Origin: Saprospiraceae bacterium
Lineage (GTDB): Bacteria; Bacteroidota; Bacteroidia; Chitinophagales; Saprospiraceae
NCBI GenBank assembly: GCA_016714985.1
Contig: JADKBS010000023.1
Span: 62,001 to 126,000, forward strand
Length of the DNA stretch: 64,000 nucleotides
Direction of reading: 5' to 3'
The translations under genes were made by a program, and so were the position numbers. Position 1 is the first letter of the stretch. Each line of letters starts with the position of its first letter. Shown here piece after piece: positions 49,678 to 59,016 of the stretch. The notes under the pieces were generated by a model, which saw only the letters and a list, made by a program, of their open reading frames with translations, ran no database searches and was not told the DNA's origin.

Positions 49678-49724
49678 GGGTTGTTTTTTTGGAAAAATTG
49701 AAAATTTTTCCAAAAAAACAACCC
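49678..49724. repeat. perfect 22-bp inverted repeat, second of two
   Basis: Bases 49678-49699 (GGGTTGTTTTTTTGG then AAAAATT) are exactly complementary to 49703-49724, with a GAA loop. It begins eight bases after the first hairpin, between two convergent genes. Confidence 0.9.
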
Positions 49725-49766
49725 CTGATCAGTAGTTCGGTAAAGCTTGGAAATTAGCCACTCGGC

Positions 49767-50663
49767 TCAATTCAACTGCTTGAAGTTCTCTGCAACTACC
49801 AGTTCCTTGATCCCTGGCTGATAGAAATAGAACCCTTCGCCTGACTTTACGCCAAGCCGCCCCGCTGTGACCATATTTACCAAAAGCGGGCAAGGTGCAT
49901 ACTTGGGGTTGCCAAACCCATCCTGCAAAACCCGTAAAATGGCCAAACAGACATCCAATCCGATGAAATCAGCCAGCTGAAGCGGCCCCATGGGGTGAGC
50001 CATGCCCAGCTTCATCACGGTATCAATTTCCTCCACGCCTGCTACACCTTCATACAAGGTATAGATGGCCTCGTTTACCATAGGCATAAGTATGCGGTTG
50101 GCAACGAAGCCTGGGTAGTCGTTAACCTCGACTGGAATCTTGCCCAATGCCCGGCTCATTTCCATGACCTTTTGGGTCACCTCATTGGAAGTCGCATAGC
50201 CACGAATTACTTCAACGAGCTTCATCACTGGCACCGGGTTCATAAAGTGCATACCAATGACCTGACTGGGACGATTGGTAACCGCCGCAATTTTTGTGAT
50301 GGAGATGGAGGAGGTATTGGTTGCCAATATAGCCTTGGAAGGTGCCAACTCATCCATCTGGCGGAAGATTTTGAGCTTAAGGTCAACGTTCTCAGTTGCT
50401 GCCTCTACCACGATTTCTGCCTCCTTCACCGCTGCGTTCAATTCGGTGAATGTGGATAGGTTTGACAGCGTGGCAGTCTTGCCATCTTCCGTTAAAAACC
50501 CTTTGGCAACCATTCTGTCCAAGTTCTTTGAAATAGTGGCGATTGCCGTGTCAAGGGCATCTTGAGATACGTCCACCAAATTGACTTTGTGGCCATTCAT
50601 AGCAAATACATGGGCAATGCCGTTGCCCATTGTGCCTGCGCCGATAACTGTTACGTGCTTCAT
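49767..50663 (-). CDS. hbd: 3-hydroxybutyryl-CoA dehydrogenase
   Basis: A 298-residue NAD-dependent dehydrogenase that interconverts 3-hydroxybutyryl-CoA and acetoacetyl-CoA. The Rossmann motif VIGAGTMGNGIAH is at residues 5-17, ATNTSSISITKIA and the catalytic-His segment GMHFMNPVPVMKLVEVI are in place, and the C-terminal domain has NDYPGFVANRILMPMVNEAI, HPMGPLQLADFIGLD and KSGEGFYFY. Length is typical for stand-alone enzymes. ATG 50663 lies 10 nt past the galM stop, so it is probably cotranscribed with that gene although their pathways are unrelated. Confidence 0.94.
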   Translation of the reverse strand: MKHVTVIGAGTMGNGIAHVFAMNGHKVNLVDVSQDALDTAIATISKNLDRMVAKGFLTEDGKTATLSNLSTFTELNAAVKEAEIVVEAATENVDLKLKIFRQMDELAPSKAILATNTSSISITKIAAVTNRPSQVIGMHFMNPVPVMKLVEVIRGYATSNEVTQKVMEMSRALGKIPVEVNDYPGFVANRILMPMVNEAIYTLYEGVAGVEEIDTVMKLGMAHPMGPLQLADFIGLDVCLAILRVLQDGFGNPKYAPCPLLVNMVTAGRLGVKSGEGFYFYQPGIKELVVAENFKQLN

Positions 50664-50673
50664 TTTTAGATAA

Positions 50674-51852
50674 TTATTTAACCGCAAATTTATAAATTGT
50701 GGTGGATGAATAATGCGAACCAGGCATCACAACTGTTGAAGGCCATTCATTCTGTGAACGATTGGGGGTGTCTGGGAAATGCTGCGTCTCTAAGCAAAAC
50801 CCCCATCGGTCTTGGTAAACCACCCCACCTTTGCCTTTGTACTTGCCATCAAGGAAGTTGCCAGAATAAAACTGGATGCCTGGATCGGTCGTATAGACTT
50901 CCATGAAACGGCCACTAATTGGTTCGTAAACTGTGGCAGCGGGGTTCTTCATGTTTCCGGTTTTGATGCTGGAAAGCAACCAGCAATGGTCGTAACCGTG
51001 TCCAATTTTCAATTGCTCATGTTCAGCGTTGATATCGAGGCCAATCCGTTTGGGCTTTCTGAAATCAAAGGGACTTCCATTCAATGAAGTAAGCGTTCCC
51101 ATTGGAATCAGGCTTGCATCCACTGGCAAGAAGCCGTTGGAAGTGATGGAAAGCACATGGTCAAGAATGTCACGCTGGGCGTTGCCCGTTAGGTTGAAAT
51201 AGCTGTGATGGGTCAAATTCACATGGGTCTTCTTGTCGGGCGTGGCGAAGTAGGTAATTTTAAGTTCATTGTTATGGGTCAGGGTATATACGACCCTAAC
51301 TTCCAGATTTCCGGGGTAACCTTCTTCCATATCTGGGCTAACATAGGTCAGGTTCAAGCTCGCCTCGCCCTTGGAAGTATCCGGTATAGCTTCCCAAACT
51401 ACCTTGTCAAAACCTTTCAAGCCACCATGCAAATGGTTTTCCCCATCGTTTTTGGCCAGTTTATAGGTTTTGCCATCCATTTCAAACTGTCCATTGGCGA
51501 TACGGTTGCCAAACCTGCCCACGATGCATCCAAAATAGGGGTTGTCTTTCACATACTCGTCCAGCGTCTCGTAGCCGAGCACGACATCCCCCAGCTTTCC
51601 ATTGCGGTCGGGGGTCATCAATGATACTACGATTCCACCATAATTGGTAATCTGCGCCACTAAGCCATGTTTGTTCGTGAGGGTGTAGCGGTCAACAGGG
51701 CTGCCATCCGCAAGTTTGCCCCATGCTTCTTTTTGAACCAAGGAACTCATTTTCACAGGTTGGTTTGATTTTCCGCCAGTATCCTCCTGCCTACAAGCCA
51801 GAAGAGAAACCACCAAAATAAGCACCAAAATAATTGCATTAAGAAACTTCAT
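50674..51852 (-). CDS. galM: aldose 1-epimerase (galactose mutarotase), exported lipoprotein
   Basis: A 392-residue mutarotase that converts alpha- and beta-anomers of aldoses. An N-terminal signal with lipobox (ILVLILVVSLLAC) means it is probably lipidated and periplasmic, unlike cytoplasmic GalM of E. coli. Family motifs: ITNYGGIVVSLMTPDRNG, FGCIVGRFGNRIANG, NDGENHLHGG, VNLTHHSYFNLTG (catalytic His) and VYQDRWGFCLETQHFPD (with the catalytic Glu near the C-terminus). Met at 51852 gives the signal peptide. About 320 bp of AT-rich DNA lacking other features separate it from the divergent TonB receptor gene. Confidence 0.94.
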   Translation of the reverse strand: MKFLNAIILVLILVVSLLACRQEDTGGKSNQPVKMSSLVQKEAWGKLADGSPVDRYTLTNKHGLVAQITNYGGIVVSLMTPDRNGKLGDVVLGYETLDEYVKDNPYFGCIVGRFGNRIANGQFEMDGKTYKLAKNDGENHLHGGLKGFDKVVWEAIPDTSKGEASLNLTYVSPDMEEGYPGNLEVRVVYTLTHNNELKITYFATPDKKTHVNLTHHSYFNLTGNAQRDILDHVLSITSNGFLPVDASLIPMGTLTSLNGSPFDFRKPKRIGLDINAEHEQLKIGHGYDHCWLLSSIKTGNMKNPAATVYEPISGRFMEVYTTDPGIQFYSGNFLDGKYKGKGGVVYQDRWGFCLETQHFPDTPNRSQNEWPSTVVMPGSHYSSTTIYKFAVK

Positions 51853-52176
51853 TTGACAAAATTTATCTTTTGATGTAGCTGACGGCAAGCGTTGCGCTAA
51901 CCATTATAAATATCGTTCCTGGCATTGCGCCTCCCTTTTCAAATAAACTGCAAAGGAAATTGATTTTGGTCAAAACCATCATCTATGCACATGAACCTCA
52001 AATTGTATAAAAAACAATAAGCCAATAATGCCCCCAAAGGCAAATCCTTTGTTTGCATACAAAATATTTACCCAAACAAGATTTTAGCATCCTATCGAAA
52101 AAAAAGCTATGTCATCTTAAAACCATAACTAAATTTACGCCGCATTACTATTTTTTCTCACTAAAAAAGTTGGAGT

Positions 52177-54999
52177 ATGAATCAAATATTTAAACAAATC
52201 CTAACAGCTCTTTTGCTGTTCGCCAGTTGTACCGCCTTTGCACAGAGAGGTACTGTAACTGGAAAAGTTACCGATGCTGACGGTGAAAGCTTGATTGGCG
52301 CTGCCGTTCAAGTCCAAGGGGCTTCGATTGGCACCATCACCGACGTTGATGGCAACTACTCCTTGCAATTGAATGCTGGCACCTACACCTTGGAGATTTC
52401 CTACATCGGCTACGCCGTGACGACCCGTAATATTACGGTTGGAACTGGCACCACCACCTTGGATATTTCCTTGGAATCTGGCGCAACTGACCTCACCGAG
52501 GTTGTAGTTTCTACCGGTAGCAGGAGTTCACAAAGGACCATCCTCGACTCCCCGATTCCTATTGACGTGTTTGGGCAAAATGAGTTGAAGTCCACTACCC
52601 AAAACAGTTTTGACAAGGCATTGCAATACAGGGTTCCATCCTTCAATACGGTGAACACTCCTGTAAACGATGCAACGACCCTGCTCGACCCTTACGAAAT
52701 CAGGAACCTCGGCCCAAGCCGTACCCTCATCCTCGTGAACGGAAAGCGCAAGAACACCAGCTCGCTGCTGTACGTTCAGTTCTCCCCCGGTCGTGGTGAG
52801 ACTGGCGCCGACCTTTCTGCTATCCCAGTGGACGCCATCAAGCGGGTGGAAATCCTGAGGGACGGTGCCTCCGCCCAATATGGCTCCGATGCCATTGCAG
52901 GTGTAATGAACGTCATCTTGAAGGACCGCTATGATTATTCTACCTTGACCTTCAGGGCTGGTACCACAACTTCTGGTGGTGAAGACTTCGTAAGAAGGCC
53001 GGGCAATGGCCGTGGCGACACCTACGGCGTATCGCTCAACAGCGGCAGCAACTTCGGCCAGAAAGGTTACATCAACTACACCATTGACCTCAGCCAACAG
53101 AATAGCGCTGTCCGTTCTGGCATTATTGACGTAGATACTGAAATTGCAACTTTCGGTGGCTTCCCGGAACAAGACCAATTGATACGGGATTATTTGAATG
53201 ACCACCCAACCGGCAACAACGTTAATGGTACAGGCGAAATCACTGCTGGCAAATTCCTCCTCAATGGTGGATTCTCGGCAGGTACATTAGGTAACGTCTA
53301 TGGCAACATCGCCGTTGTCACCAAAAAAGTGGAAAGCTTTGCCAACTTTCGTGCCCCGTATTGGCGGCAAGACCGTGGCCTACTCCACGCAAGGTCTGAC
53401 AATGGTGGCAAGAACTATATCACAGAGGCAACCTTGGCTTTCCCAGAGGATGACCCCGATATTTATCAAGGTTATATTGGCTATCTGCCAACTTTTGAAG
53501 GCGACCTCACAGACTATACCGCCACGGTCGGTGTAGATAACGAGCACAACGGCTGGAAACACGATGTCAGCCTTACCATTGGTGGCAACAAACAGTTGTA
53601 CTCCGTCAACAATACTGTAAACAGGACACTTGGCACCAGCAGCCCCGTTTCCTTCAAACCAGGCGGGTTCAGCTTCAACCACGTAGTGTCCAACCTTGAT
53701 GTCAACAAAAACATCACGGATGCATTTGGAATTGCCTTTGGTGCAGAGGCACGTTCCGAGACCTACCAGATTTTTGCAGGTGACCAGGCTTCCTATTTTG
53801 GTGAGGGCGCCAATTCTTTCCCAGGCATTCGGGAAGAAAACGCAAGGACGAATTCCCGTTTCAACCTGGGTGTCTATTTCGATGCAAGGTTCGACGTTTC
53901 GCCAAACTTCTTGATAAATGGTACTGTCCGTTCGGAGAAATACTCTGACTTTGGCGGTGCATCGGTGTGGAAGCTATCCTCTCGCTACAAGATGCTGGAC
54001 GATAAAATCATCTTACGTGGTTCTGTTTCCACGGGCTTCCGTGCCCCAAGCTTGCACCAGATTTATGCGCAATCAACGCAAGCATCTTCTGCAGGAGGTA
54101 CCATCGTACTTTCAGGGCTTTTCAACAACCTCTCCGCCGCAGCAAGGCAATTGGAAATCCCAAGGTTGACACCTGAGAAGTCCACCAACATCTCTGTCGG
54201 TGTAGGCTTGAACCCAGCCAAAAACTTCAACATTTCGCTGGATTACTACAACATCAATATCACAGACCGCATCGTTTACAGTTCTTCTGTTAGAGCAGCT
54301 GAAAACGACTCCACCTCGAATTTGGCTCAGATTCTAAAAGCTGGCGAGCTTGAATCTGTTCAGTTCTTCATTAACGGCGTTGAAACACAGACCGATGGTA
54401 TTGACTTCGTAGCCAATTACCGCAACCTTGAGGTAGGTGCTGGCAAATTGGGCATTAGCCTTTCTGGCAACTACACCATCAAGAATGAAATCGTGGGGAC
54501 GCCCAACAATCCTAAACCAATTGCTGATGCTGGTGCCACCATCCTGAACAACCAGGTAATCTCATTGATGGAAGAAGGTCGCCCACTTTACAAAGCCATC
54601 CTTGGCTTTGATTATAACATGGGCAAGCTAAGTGTAGGGTTGTACAACACGTTGTTCGGCCCAACAAAGTTCCAGGACCTCGACAACGGTGGTTCCATCA
54701 TGAACCACATCAAAGCCGAGTTCGACCCTGCAGTTGTTACGGACTTGGTGATAAGCTATGATATAACTAAAAAAGCAACCTTTACCCTTGGCGTAAACAA
54801 TATCCTGAACGTTCTCCCAAAATGGGACCTCGTTGGTATTGACCAAGAAGGAAAAGACTATCTGAAGAACGAAACAGACAAGAGTTTGCTTCGTGGCTTC
54901 TTAGGCTTCAGCGGCCGTTACGACATCCTTGGTTACAATGGCTCACAGTTCAGCCAATTGGGCACCATGATCAATGGCAACTTGAGCATCAGGTTCTAA
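52177..54999 (+). CDS. TonB-dependent outer-membrane receptor
   Basis: A 940-residue receptor. The signal peptide ends at TAFAQ; residues 25-110 are a carboxypeptidase-regulatory-like domain (GTVTGKVTDADGESLIGAAV), usual in Bacteroidota receptors. The plug spans about 110-235 (EVVVSTGSRSSQRTI ... NLGPSRTLILVNGKRKN ... DAIKRVEILRDGASAQYGSD) and the 22-strand barrel fills the rest, ending GNLSIRF. SusC landmark sequences are absent and no susD gene follows, so it is more like the classical siderophore/vitamin receptor type. Substrate unknown; no transport genes adjoin it. Confidence 0.92.
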   Translation: MNQIFKQILTALLLFASCTAFAQRGTVTGKVTDADGESLIGAAVQVQGASIGTITDVDGNYSLQLNAGTYTLEISYIGYAVTTRNITVGTGTTTLDISLESGATDLTEVVVSTGSRSSQRTILDSPIPIDVFGQNELKSTTQNSFDKALQYRVPSFNTVNTPVNDATTLLDPYEIRNLGPSRTLILVNGKRKNTSSLLYVQFSPGRGETGADLSAIPVDAIKRVEILRDGASAQYGSDAIAGVMNVILKDRYDYSTLTFRAGTTTSGGEDFVRRPGNGRGDTYGVSLNSGSNFGQKGYINYTIDLSQQNSAVRSGIIDVDTEIATFGGFPEQDQLIRDYLNDHPTGNNVNGTGEITAGKFLLNGGFSAGTLGNVYGNIAVVTKKVESFANFRAPYWRQDRGLLHARSDNGGKNYITEATLAFPEDDPDIYQGYIGYLPTFEGDLTDYTATVGVDNEHNGWKHDVSLTIGGNKQLYSVNNTVNRTLGTSSPVSFKPGGFSFNHVVSNLDVNKNITDAFGIAFGAEARSETYQIFAGDQASYFGEGANSFPGIREENARTNSRFNLGVYFDARFDVSPNFLINGTVRSEKYSDFGGASVWKLSSRYKMLDDKIILRGSVSTGFRAPSLHQIYAQSTQASSAGGTIVLSGLFNNLSAAARQLEIPRLTPEKSTNISVGVGLNPAKNFNISLDYYNINITDRIVYSSSVRAAENDSTSNLAQILKAGELESVQFFINGVETQTDGIDFVANYRNLEVGAGKLGISLSGNYTIKNEIVGTPNNPKPIADAGATILNNQVISLMEEGRPLYKAILGFDYNMGKLSVGLYNTLFGPTKFQDLDNGGSIMNHIKAEFDPAVVTDLVISYDITKKATFTLGVNNILNVLPKWDLVGIDQEGKDYLKNETDKSLLRGFLGFSGRYDILGYNGSQFSQLGTMINGNLSIRF

Positions 55000-55018
55000 A
55001 AGTCAAATTAGCACAAAT

Positions 55019-55056
55019 AAAGGCCAACCCGCTGCTTGTGGGTTGGCCTTTTGTTT
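55019..55056 (+). terminator. terminator of the TonB receptor gene
   Basis: Perfect 10-bp stem AGGCCAACCC/GGGTTGGCCT followed by a T-rich stretch. Confidence 0.88.
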
Positions 55057-55180
55057 ATGAAAGTCTGGAATCGGTACATTTTTTGAAAAAAAACATACAT
55101 ACCTCCTATTTTGGCCCGAGTTTGAGAACACTTCTTCTCTTTGGCCGTACCCCCAAATACTTCACACGAATCCGTGAACA

Positions 55181-57163
55181 ATGACAAGACTCCTACTCAC
55201 CATCTTCCTTGCCTGTTGTTTATTGCCGCTGTTTGCACAGCAAGAGCAGGGCAGTATTCAAATCATTCCTGACGAATATGCCAAAATCCACCATGAGGGC
55301 GAGGTTGCATTGCTGCAAATGAAATACAAAGAGGCGCTTTCCCATTTCAAGAAAGTATTAAAAAAATTCCCTGACTTCTCCCCTGCCCTACGTAGCGCTG
55401 GGGCCTGCTACGAACTGACTGGCGAATACGAGGAAGCTGCTGCCTACTATGAAAAAGCCTTGAAGCAAAGCCCCAATTTTTCCCGTGCCCTTTACTTTGA
55501 ATGTGGCAAAATCCTGTATCAAATAGGTAAATACAAGGATGCACTCAAATATTTCGAGTTGTATGAAAGCCTCAAGCAGGTATCGCCTGTCAATTTTGCT
55601 TACAACGGCCTGGAAGAAAGAAAAATAGAAGCCAAATATTACGATCAATTGGAAGGCAACCTGCGCTCGTGCCGGGCGGCAACGGATTCCTTGCAGTTCC
55701 TCGGCATAAAGGAAGTCACGAACCTTGGGGGCGCTGTCAATACAGGTGCCGATGAATACTTCCCCTACCTGACCAACGATGGTAACACCCTTTTCTTCAC
55801 CAGCAGGAAGGATGAAAAAGCCGATGAAAACCTCTTCACCGCCAGCCGACCAAGGGGAGAGTGGCGGAGTGCCGAGCAGGTTTCCGAATTCAATACTGGT
55901 GAAAACGAGGGCATGGTGACGATGGTAAGGGATGGGCGGCGCATTTTTTTCACGGCGTGTAAGCGGGAAGATGTGCTTGGCCCCTGCGATATTTGGGAGG
56001 CCGTCATGGATGGCAATCATTTTACCGATACCCGCCCCTTAAAGGGAAGCACAAACAGTGATGGCTGGGAGTCACAGGCCAGTATCAGTTGCGATGGCAT
56101 CACGCTCTATTTTGCCAGCAGCCGCCCCGGTGGCCTTGGTGGAACGGATATTTGGAAGAGCATTAAGAACAAGGATGGCGTCTGGGGCGCACCAAAAAAC
56201 CTCGGCCCAAATGTCAATACAACTGGGGACGAAGAAGCTCCCTTCATCACCAATGATGGCAAAGTGCTTTATTTCTCCTCTACCGGCCACTTGGGCCTAG
56301 GCGAGCAGGATTTGTTCGTTTCAAGGCTGGGTGTACACGGCGTTTGGGGCTATGCCCGCAACCTTGGCAAACCTGTTAATTCGGCTTACCGAGAATTGGG
56401 TATTTACTTGACTCCTGATGGCAAGACGGGCTATTTTGCTTCCAATCGGAACGGGGGACATGGGGGCATGGACATCTACCAGTTTGAACTGCCAGAACAG
56501 CTTTCCAGTGACCCCATTACCTATTTCGAAGGCTATGTAAGGGACTCTATCACGCAATTGCCAGTACCCTGCACCGTTATGGCCAAAGGCTTTACCCCCA
56601 TTAAGACCGATGCGGAGGGTAGGTTTTTCATGTGCCTAAAGGCAGGCGACACCCTGCAGGTAGATGTTAGGGCCGACGAATACCACAATTACAAAAACCA
56701 GTTTGTGGTACCGCAATGGGAGAACCGCACCGCCTACCACGTCAACCTTTTACTTGACCCACTCTTCAAGCTGCCTGCCTACACGGGCGACCTTTTGGTG
56801 GAAAAAGGGGTGCCGATGCCCGTCAAGAACCCATCCACGGAAGTCCACCACGAAGTCATGTTCGACTTTGACAAATCAGATTTGAAGCCGGCTGAAATCG
56901 AGAAGATTGAGGAGTTTTTTAGCACAGCCTTCAAAGACAAGATCATCCATAGCGTTGAAATCGTGGGGTATGCCGATGAAGTCGGTTCCAATTCCTACAA
57001 CCTCGTTCTTTCTGAAAAAAGAGCCAAGGCCATAGGTGTTCTTTTGAAAGGAAAGGGCATAAAAGTGGACAAGGTCTATATCGAAGGACGAGGTGAAGCA
57101 GCCAGCGATCGTCCGAATTGGCAAAATAGGAAAGTGGATGTCGTAGTCAAATTGGAGAAATAA
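55181..57163 (+). CDS. PorE-like OmpA-family protein (TPR, PD40 propeller, CRD, OmpA)
   Basis: A 660-residue exported protein. After a signal peptide (cleavage near LFAQ) come TPR repeats at about 35-160 (YKEALSHFKKVLKKFPDFSP; YEEAAAYYEKALKQSPNFSR). A PD40/WD40-like propeller spans about 190-440, with YFPYLTNDGNTLFFTSRKDE, LYFASSRPGGLGGTDIWKSI and GYFASNRNGGHGGMDIYQFE blades. A carboxypeptidase-regulatory-like domain follows (about 445-530), then a C-terminal OmpA peptidoglycan-binding domain (VMFDFDKSDLKPAEIEKIEE; LSEKRAKAIGVLLKGKGIKV). This exact domain order is that of PorE, a T9SS protein of Porphyromonas gingivalis. Several such paralogues are common per genome, so the role is likely envelope-associated but not certain. 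Confidence 0.85.
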   Translation: MTRLLLTIFLACCLLPLFAQQEQGSIQIIPDEYAKIHHEGEVALLQMKYKEALSHFKKVLKKFPDFSPALRSAGACYELTGEYEEAAAYYEKALKQSPNFSRALYFECGKILYQIGKYKDALKYFELYESLKQVSPVNFAYNGLEERKIEAKYYDQLEGNLRSCRAATDSLQFLGIKEVTNLGGAVNTGADEYFPYLTNDGNTLFFTSRKDEKADENLFTASRPRGEWRSAEQVSEFNTGENEGMVTMVRDGRRIFFTACKREDVLGPCDIWEAVMDGNHFTDTRPLKGSTNSDGWESQASISCDGITLYFASSRPGGLGGTDIWKSIKNKDGVWGAPKNLGPNVNTTGDEEAPFITNDGKVLYFSSTGHLGLGEQDLFVSRLGVHGVWGYARNLGKPVNSAYRELGIYLTPDGKTGYFASNRNGGHGGMDIYQFELPEQLSSDPITYFEGYVRDSITQLPVPCTVMAKGFTPIKTDAEGRFFMCLKAGDTLQVDVRADEYHNYKNQFVVPQWENRTAYHVNLLLDPLFKLPAYTGDLLVEKGVPMPVKNPSTEVHHEVMFDFDKSDLKPAEIEKIEEFFSTAFKDKIIHSVEIVGYADEVGSNSYNLVLSEKRAKAIGVLLKGKGIKVDKVYIEGRGEAASDRPNWQNRKVDVVVKLEK

Positions 57164-57307
57164 GCCGCTTGTTTTACGAATACATTAACAGCCAAAACCA
57201 AAACCTCCGCTGCTTGCGTATGTTTCCTGTATCCAAAGTGATTTTCTAGGGTGATTGAAATTTTGCGAAGCAAGATTTCAATCTCACAAATTAACTAAAT
57301 CCATTGT

Positions 57308-57841
57308 ATGAAAACATTTGCAGCCATCCTCCTCACATCCACCATCATGCTGTCTGCTTCCTGTAACCAGGCACAAGACGTAAAACAACAAGCCACCGTT
57401 TCCACCCCGACCTTCTACCTGACCACCACGGGCGATACCATTCAAAAATTAGTAAAAACCGACGAGCAGTGGCAAGCAGAACTGTCGCCGATGGAATATA
57501 CCGTGCTGCGCCAAGCCGGCACCGAACGGGCCTATACGGGCGCCTATTGGGACAACCACGAAACGGGCCGCTACTACTGCCGTGGCTGCAACGCCCCCCT
57601 CTTCGATTCCGACACCAAATTCGATTCGGGCTGCGGCTGGCCCAGCTTCTTCAAAGCGGTGAATGACCATGCCATCGTTGAAATTGAAGACACAACGCAT
57701 GGCATGGTGCGCACGGAAATCCGCTGTGCCAAATGCAACGGCCACCTCGGCCACGTCTTCGATGACGGCCCACCGCCCACGGGCCTGCGTTATTGCATGA
57801 ACTCTGCTTCGATGCGGTTTGAGAAAACGGTGAAGAATTAG
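57308..57841 (+). CDS. msrB: peptide-methionine (R)-S-oxide reductase MsrB, exported lipoprotein
   Basis: A 177-residue MsrB that reduces methionine-R-sulfoxide in proteins. Zinc ligands appear as two CxxC pairs (YYCRGCNAPLF and CAKCNGHLGH) and the catalytic Cys in LRYCMNSASMRF; FDSGCGWPSFF is also diagnostic. An N-terminal lipobox (LSASC, Cys19) sends it to the envelope, where it may repair oxidised periplasmic or outer-membrane proteins. Length is normal for MsrB plus a lipoprotein leader. It stands alone, 144 bp after the PorE-like gene. Confidence 0.95.
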   Translation: MKTFAAILLTSTIMLSASCNQAQDVKQQATVSTPTFYLTTTGDTIQKLVKTDEQWQAELSPMEYTVLRQAGTERAYTGAYWDNHETGRYYCRGCNAPLFDSDTKFDSGCGWPSFFKAVNDHAIVEIEDTTHGMVRTEIRCAKCNGHLGHVFDDGPPPTGLRYCMNSASMRFEKTVKN

Positions 57842-57918
57842 GGTAACTGTTTGAAGTGAGAACCTTCTAAAGATATTTTCTGGAAATTTAATGTAATGGC
57901 GACCTGTTTTGCAAACCG

Positions 57919-57959
57919 CCGAATTGAGGCGGCGACCTCAAGTCGCCGCCTCAATTCGG
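57919..57959. repeat. perfect 18-bp inverted repeat after msrB
   Basis: CCGAATTGAGGCGGCGAC (57919-57936), loop CTCAA, then the exact complement. It is GC-rich with no T-run. A competing local pairing TTGAGG/CCTCAA exists inside it. Confidence 0.85.
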
Positions 57960-58219
57960 TGACACTGGCAATGAGCTTTGGTGATGCAGGCCAGACCTTT
58001 CCTAAACTTCAATGATGCATTTGATTGATGCCAACAAAAATTGGGCTGGCCAACTGTGCAAAAAAATGACGGCCTAGAAAAATTGTGACGCTAAAAAATA
58101 TTTACGTATTATAGCTTGTAACAATACAATCAATCCGTGATTCGCAAATTCTCGATTCGAAAAACACTTTCCCTGCATCGAAAAGCCTCCGACCGATACC
58201 TGAAATGCACAAAACCATA

Positions 58220-58433
58220 TCGGAAAAGTTTCTTCCGACATGCCAACTATGTTTTTTCATGTTGGAAAAACTTCTGTTAATAGGTAAGAAACATTCCTGG
58301 AGTTAATCCAAAGATTTTCGGATATTGATTGTCTTTTCTTCCGTACCGGAAAAACTTGCTCCCATCTCCGAACTTTCCATTCCTAAATCGGAAAAGTTTT
58401 TTCCGATTTAAGAAAAAACTTTTCCGACTTAGG
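58220..58433. repeat. cluster of TCGGAAAAGTTT palindromes
   Basis: TCGGAAAAGTTTCTTCCGA at 58220-58238 recurs with one change at 58388-58406 (168 bp apart). The second copy is part of a 22-bp inverted repeat (58382-58403 with 58412-58433, one mismatch). Partial copies (CCGGAAAAACTT, TTGGAAAAACTT) lie between. Confidence 0.75.
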
Positions 58434-58880
58434 AAGACATGTAGCTGATTTCCAAAAACGCAGGTTACTGCTCGAAGAACTCAACAAATACGGAGGTTTT
58501 AAGGTCAAGAAGCCCTTAAGGCGCTTTCCGCATGTTACAGCTTTGCCCAACTGGCCACTGCCGAGCAGTCTTGAAGTTGTGACACCGGGGACAGGGCATT
58601 GCGTGTTGTTTTTTAAAGGGTTTCAGTATTTTTTGTCTGCCAGCACACATTTTTCCATACAATTTTTTTGTTTCTTAAAAAACAAGCATTAGGTTTGTCC
58701 ATCCTCGGACATCGGTTCGGGATTCTATGCCAAAAAATCGGACACCCAAAATGAAAACCCCTGAAACAAACATAATTTACATTTACCACACATCCTAATT
58801 TAGGCCGTCCGGCCTACTTGTTTGAATAAATTCCGTTCAGGAATTCGTCGCAGTCCTGTATGTATTATCTAAGGTCAAAA

Positions 58881-58920
58881 CCGAATGCTGCCCGTGCTTT
58901 TCGCACCTTACAGCATTCGG
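58881..58920. repeat. nested hairpin upstream of the beta-helix protein gene
   Basis: Outer perfect stem CCGAATGCTG/CAGCATTCGG and inner stem GTGC/GCAC around TTTTC, about 50 bp before the promoter box. Confidence 0.7.
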
Positions 58921-58971
58921 CGCATGGCCGACTTTGTATTGATTTTATACAGTATTTCCATAACCGGGTGC

Positions 58972-58979
58972 TATCTTTG
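58972..58979 (+). promoter_or_regulatory. -7 promoter box for the beta-helix protein gene
   Basis: TATCTTTG fits TAnnTTTG, 37 bases before the ATG at 59017; it supports that start over the longer reading from 58885. Confidence 0.5.
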
Positions 58980-59016
58980 CTTGACCAGCAAGGGTAGGCC
59001 AATAACTATTTTTACC

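Larger units (their letters stand above)
57842..59016. other. repeat-rich 1.2-kb intergenic region
   Basis: There is no convincing gene. It contains a perfect 18-bp hairpin (57919-57959), a set of TCGGAAAAGTTT-type palindromes (58220-58433), small hairpins AGGCC/GGCCT and ATTCC/GGAAT near 58803 and 58830, a nested hairpin (58881-58920) and a consensus promoter box at 58972-58979. Confidence 0.6.
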
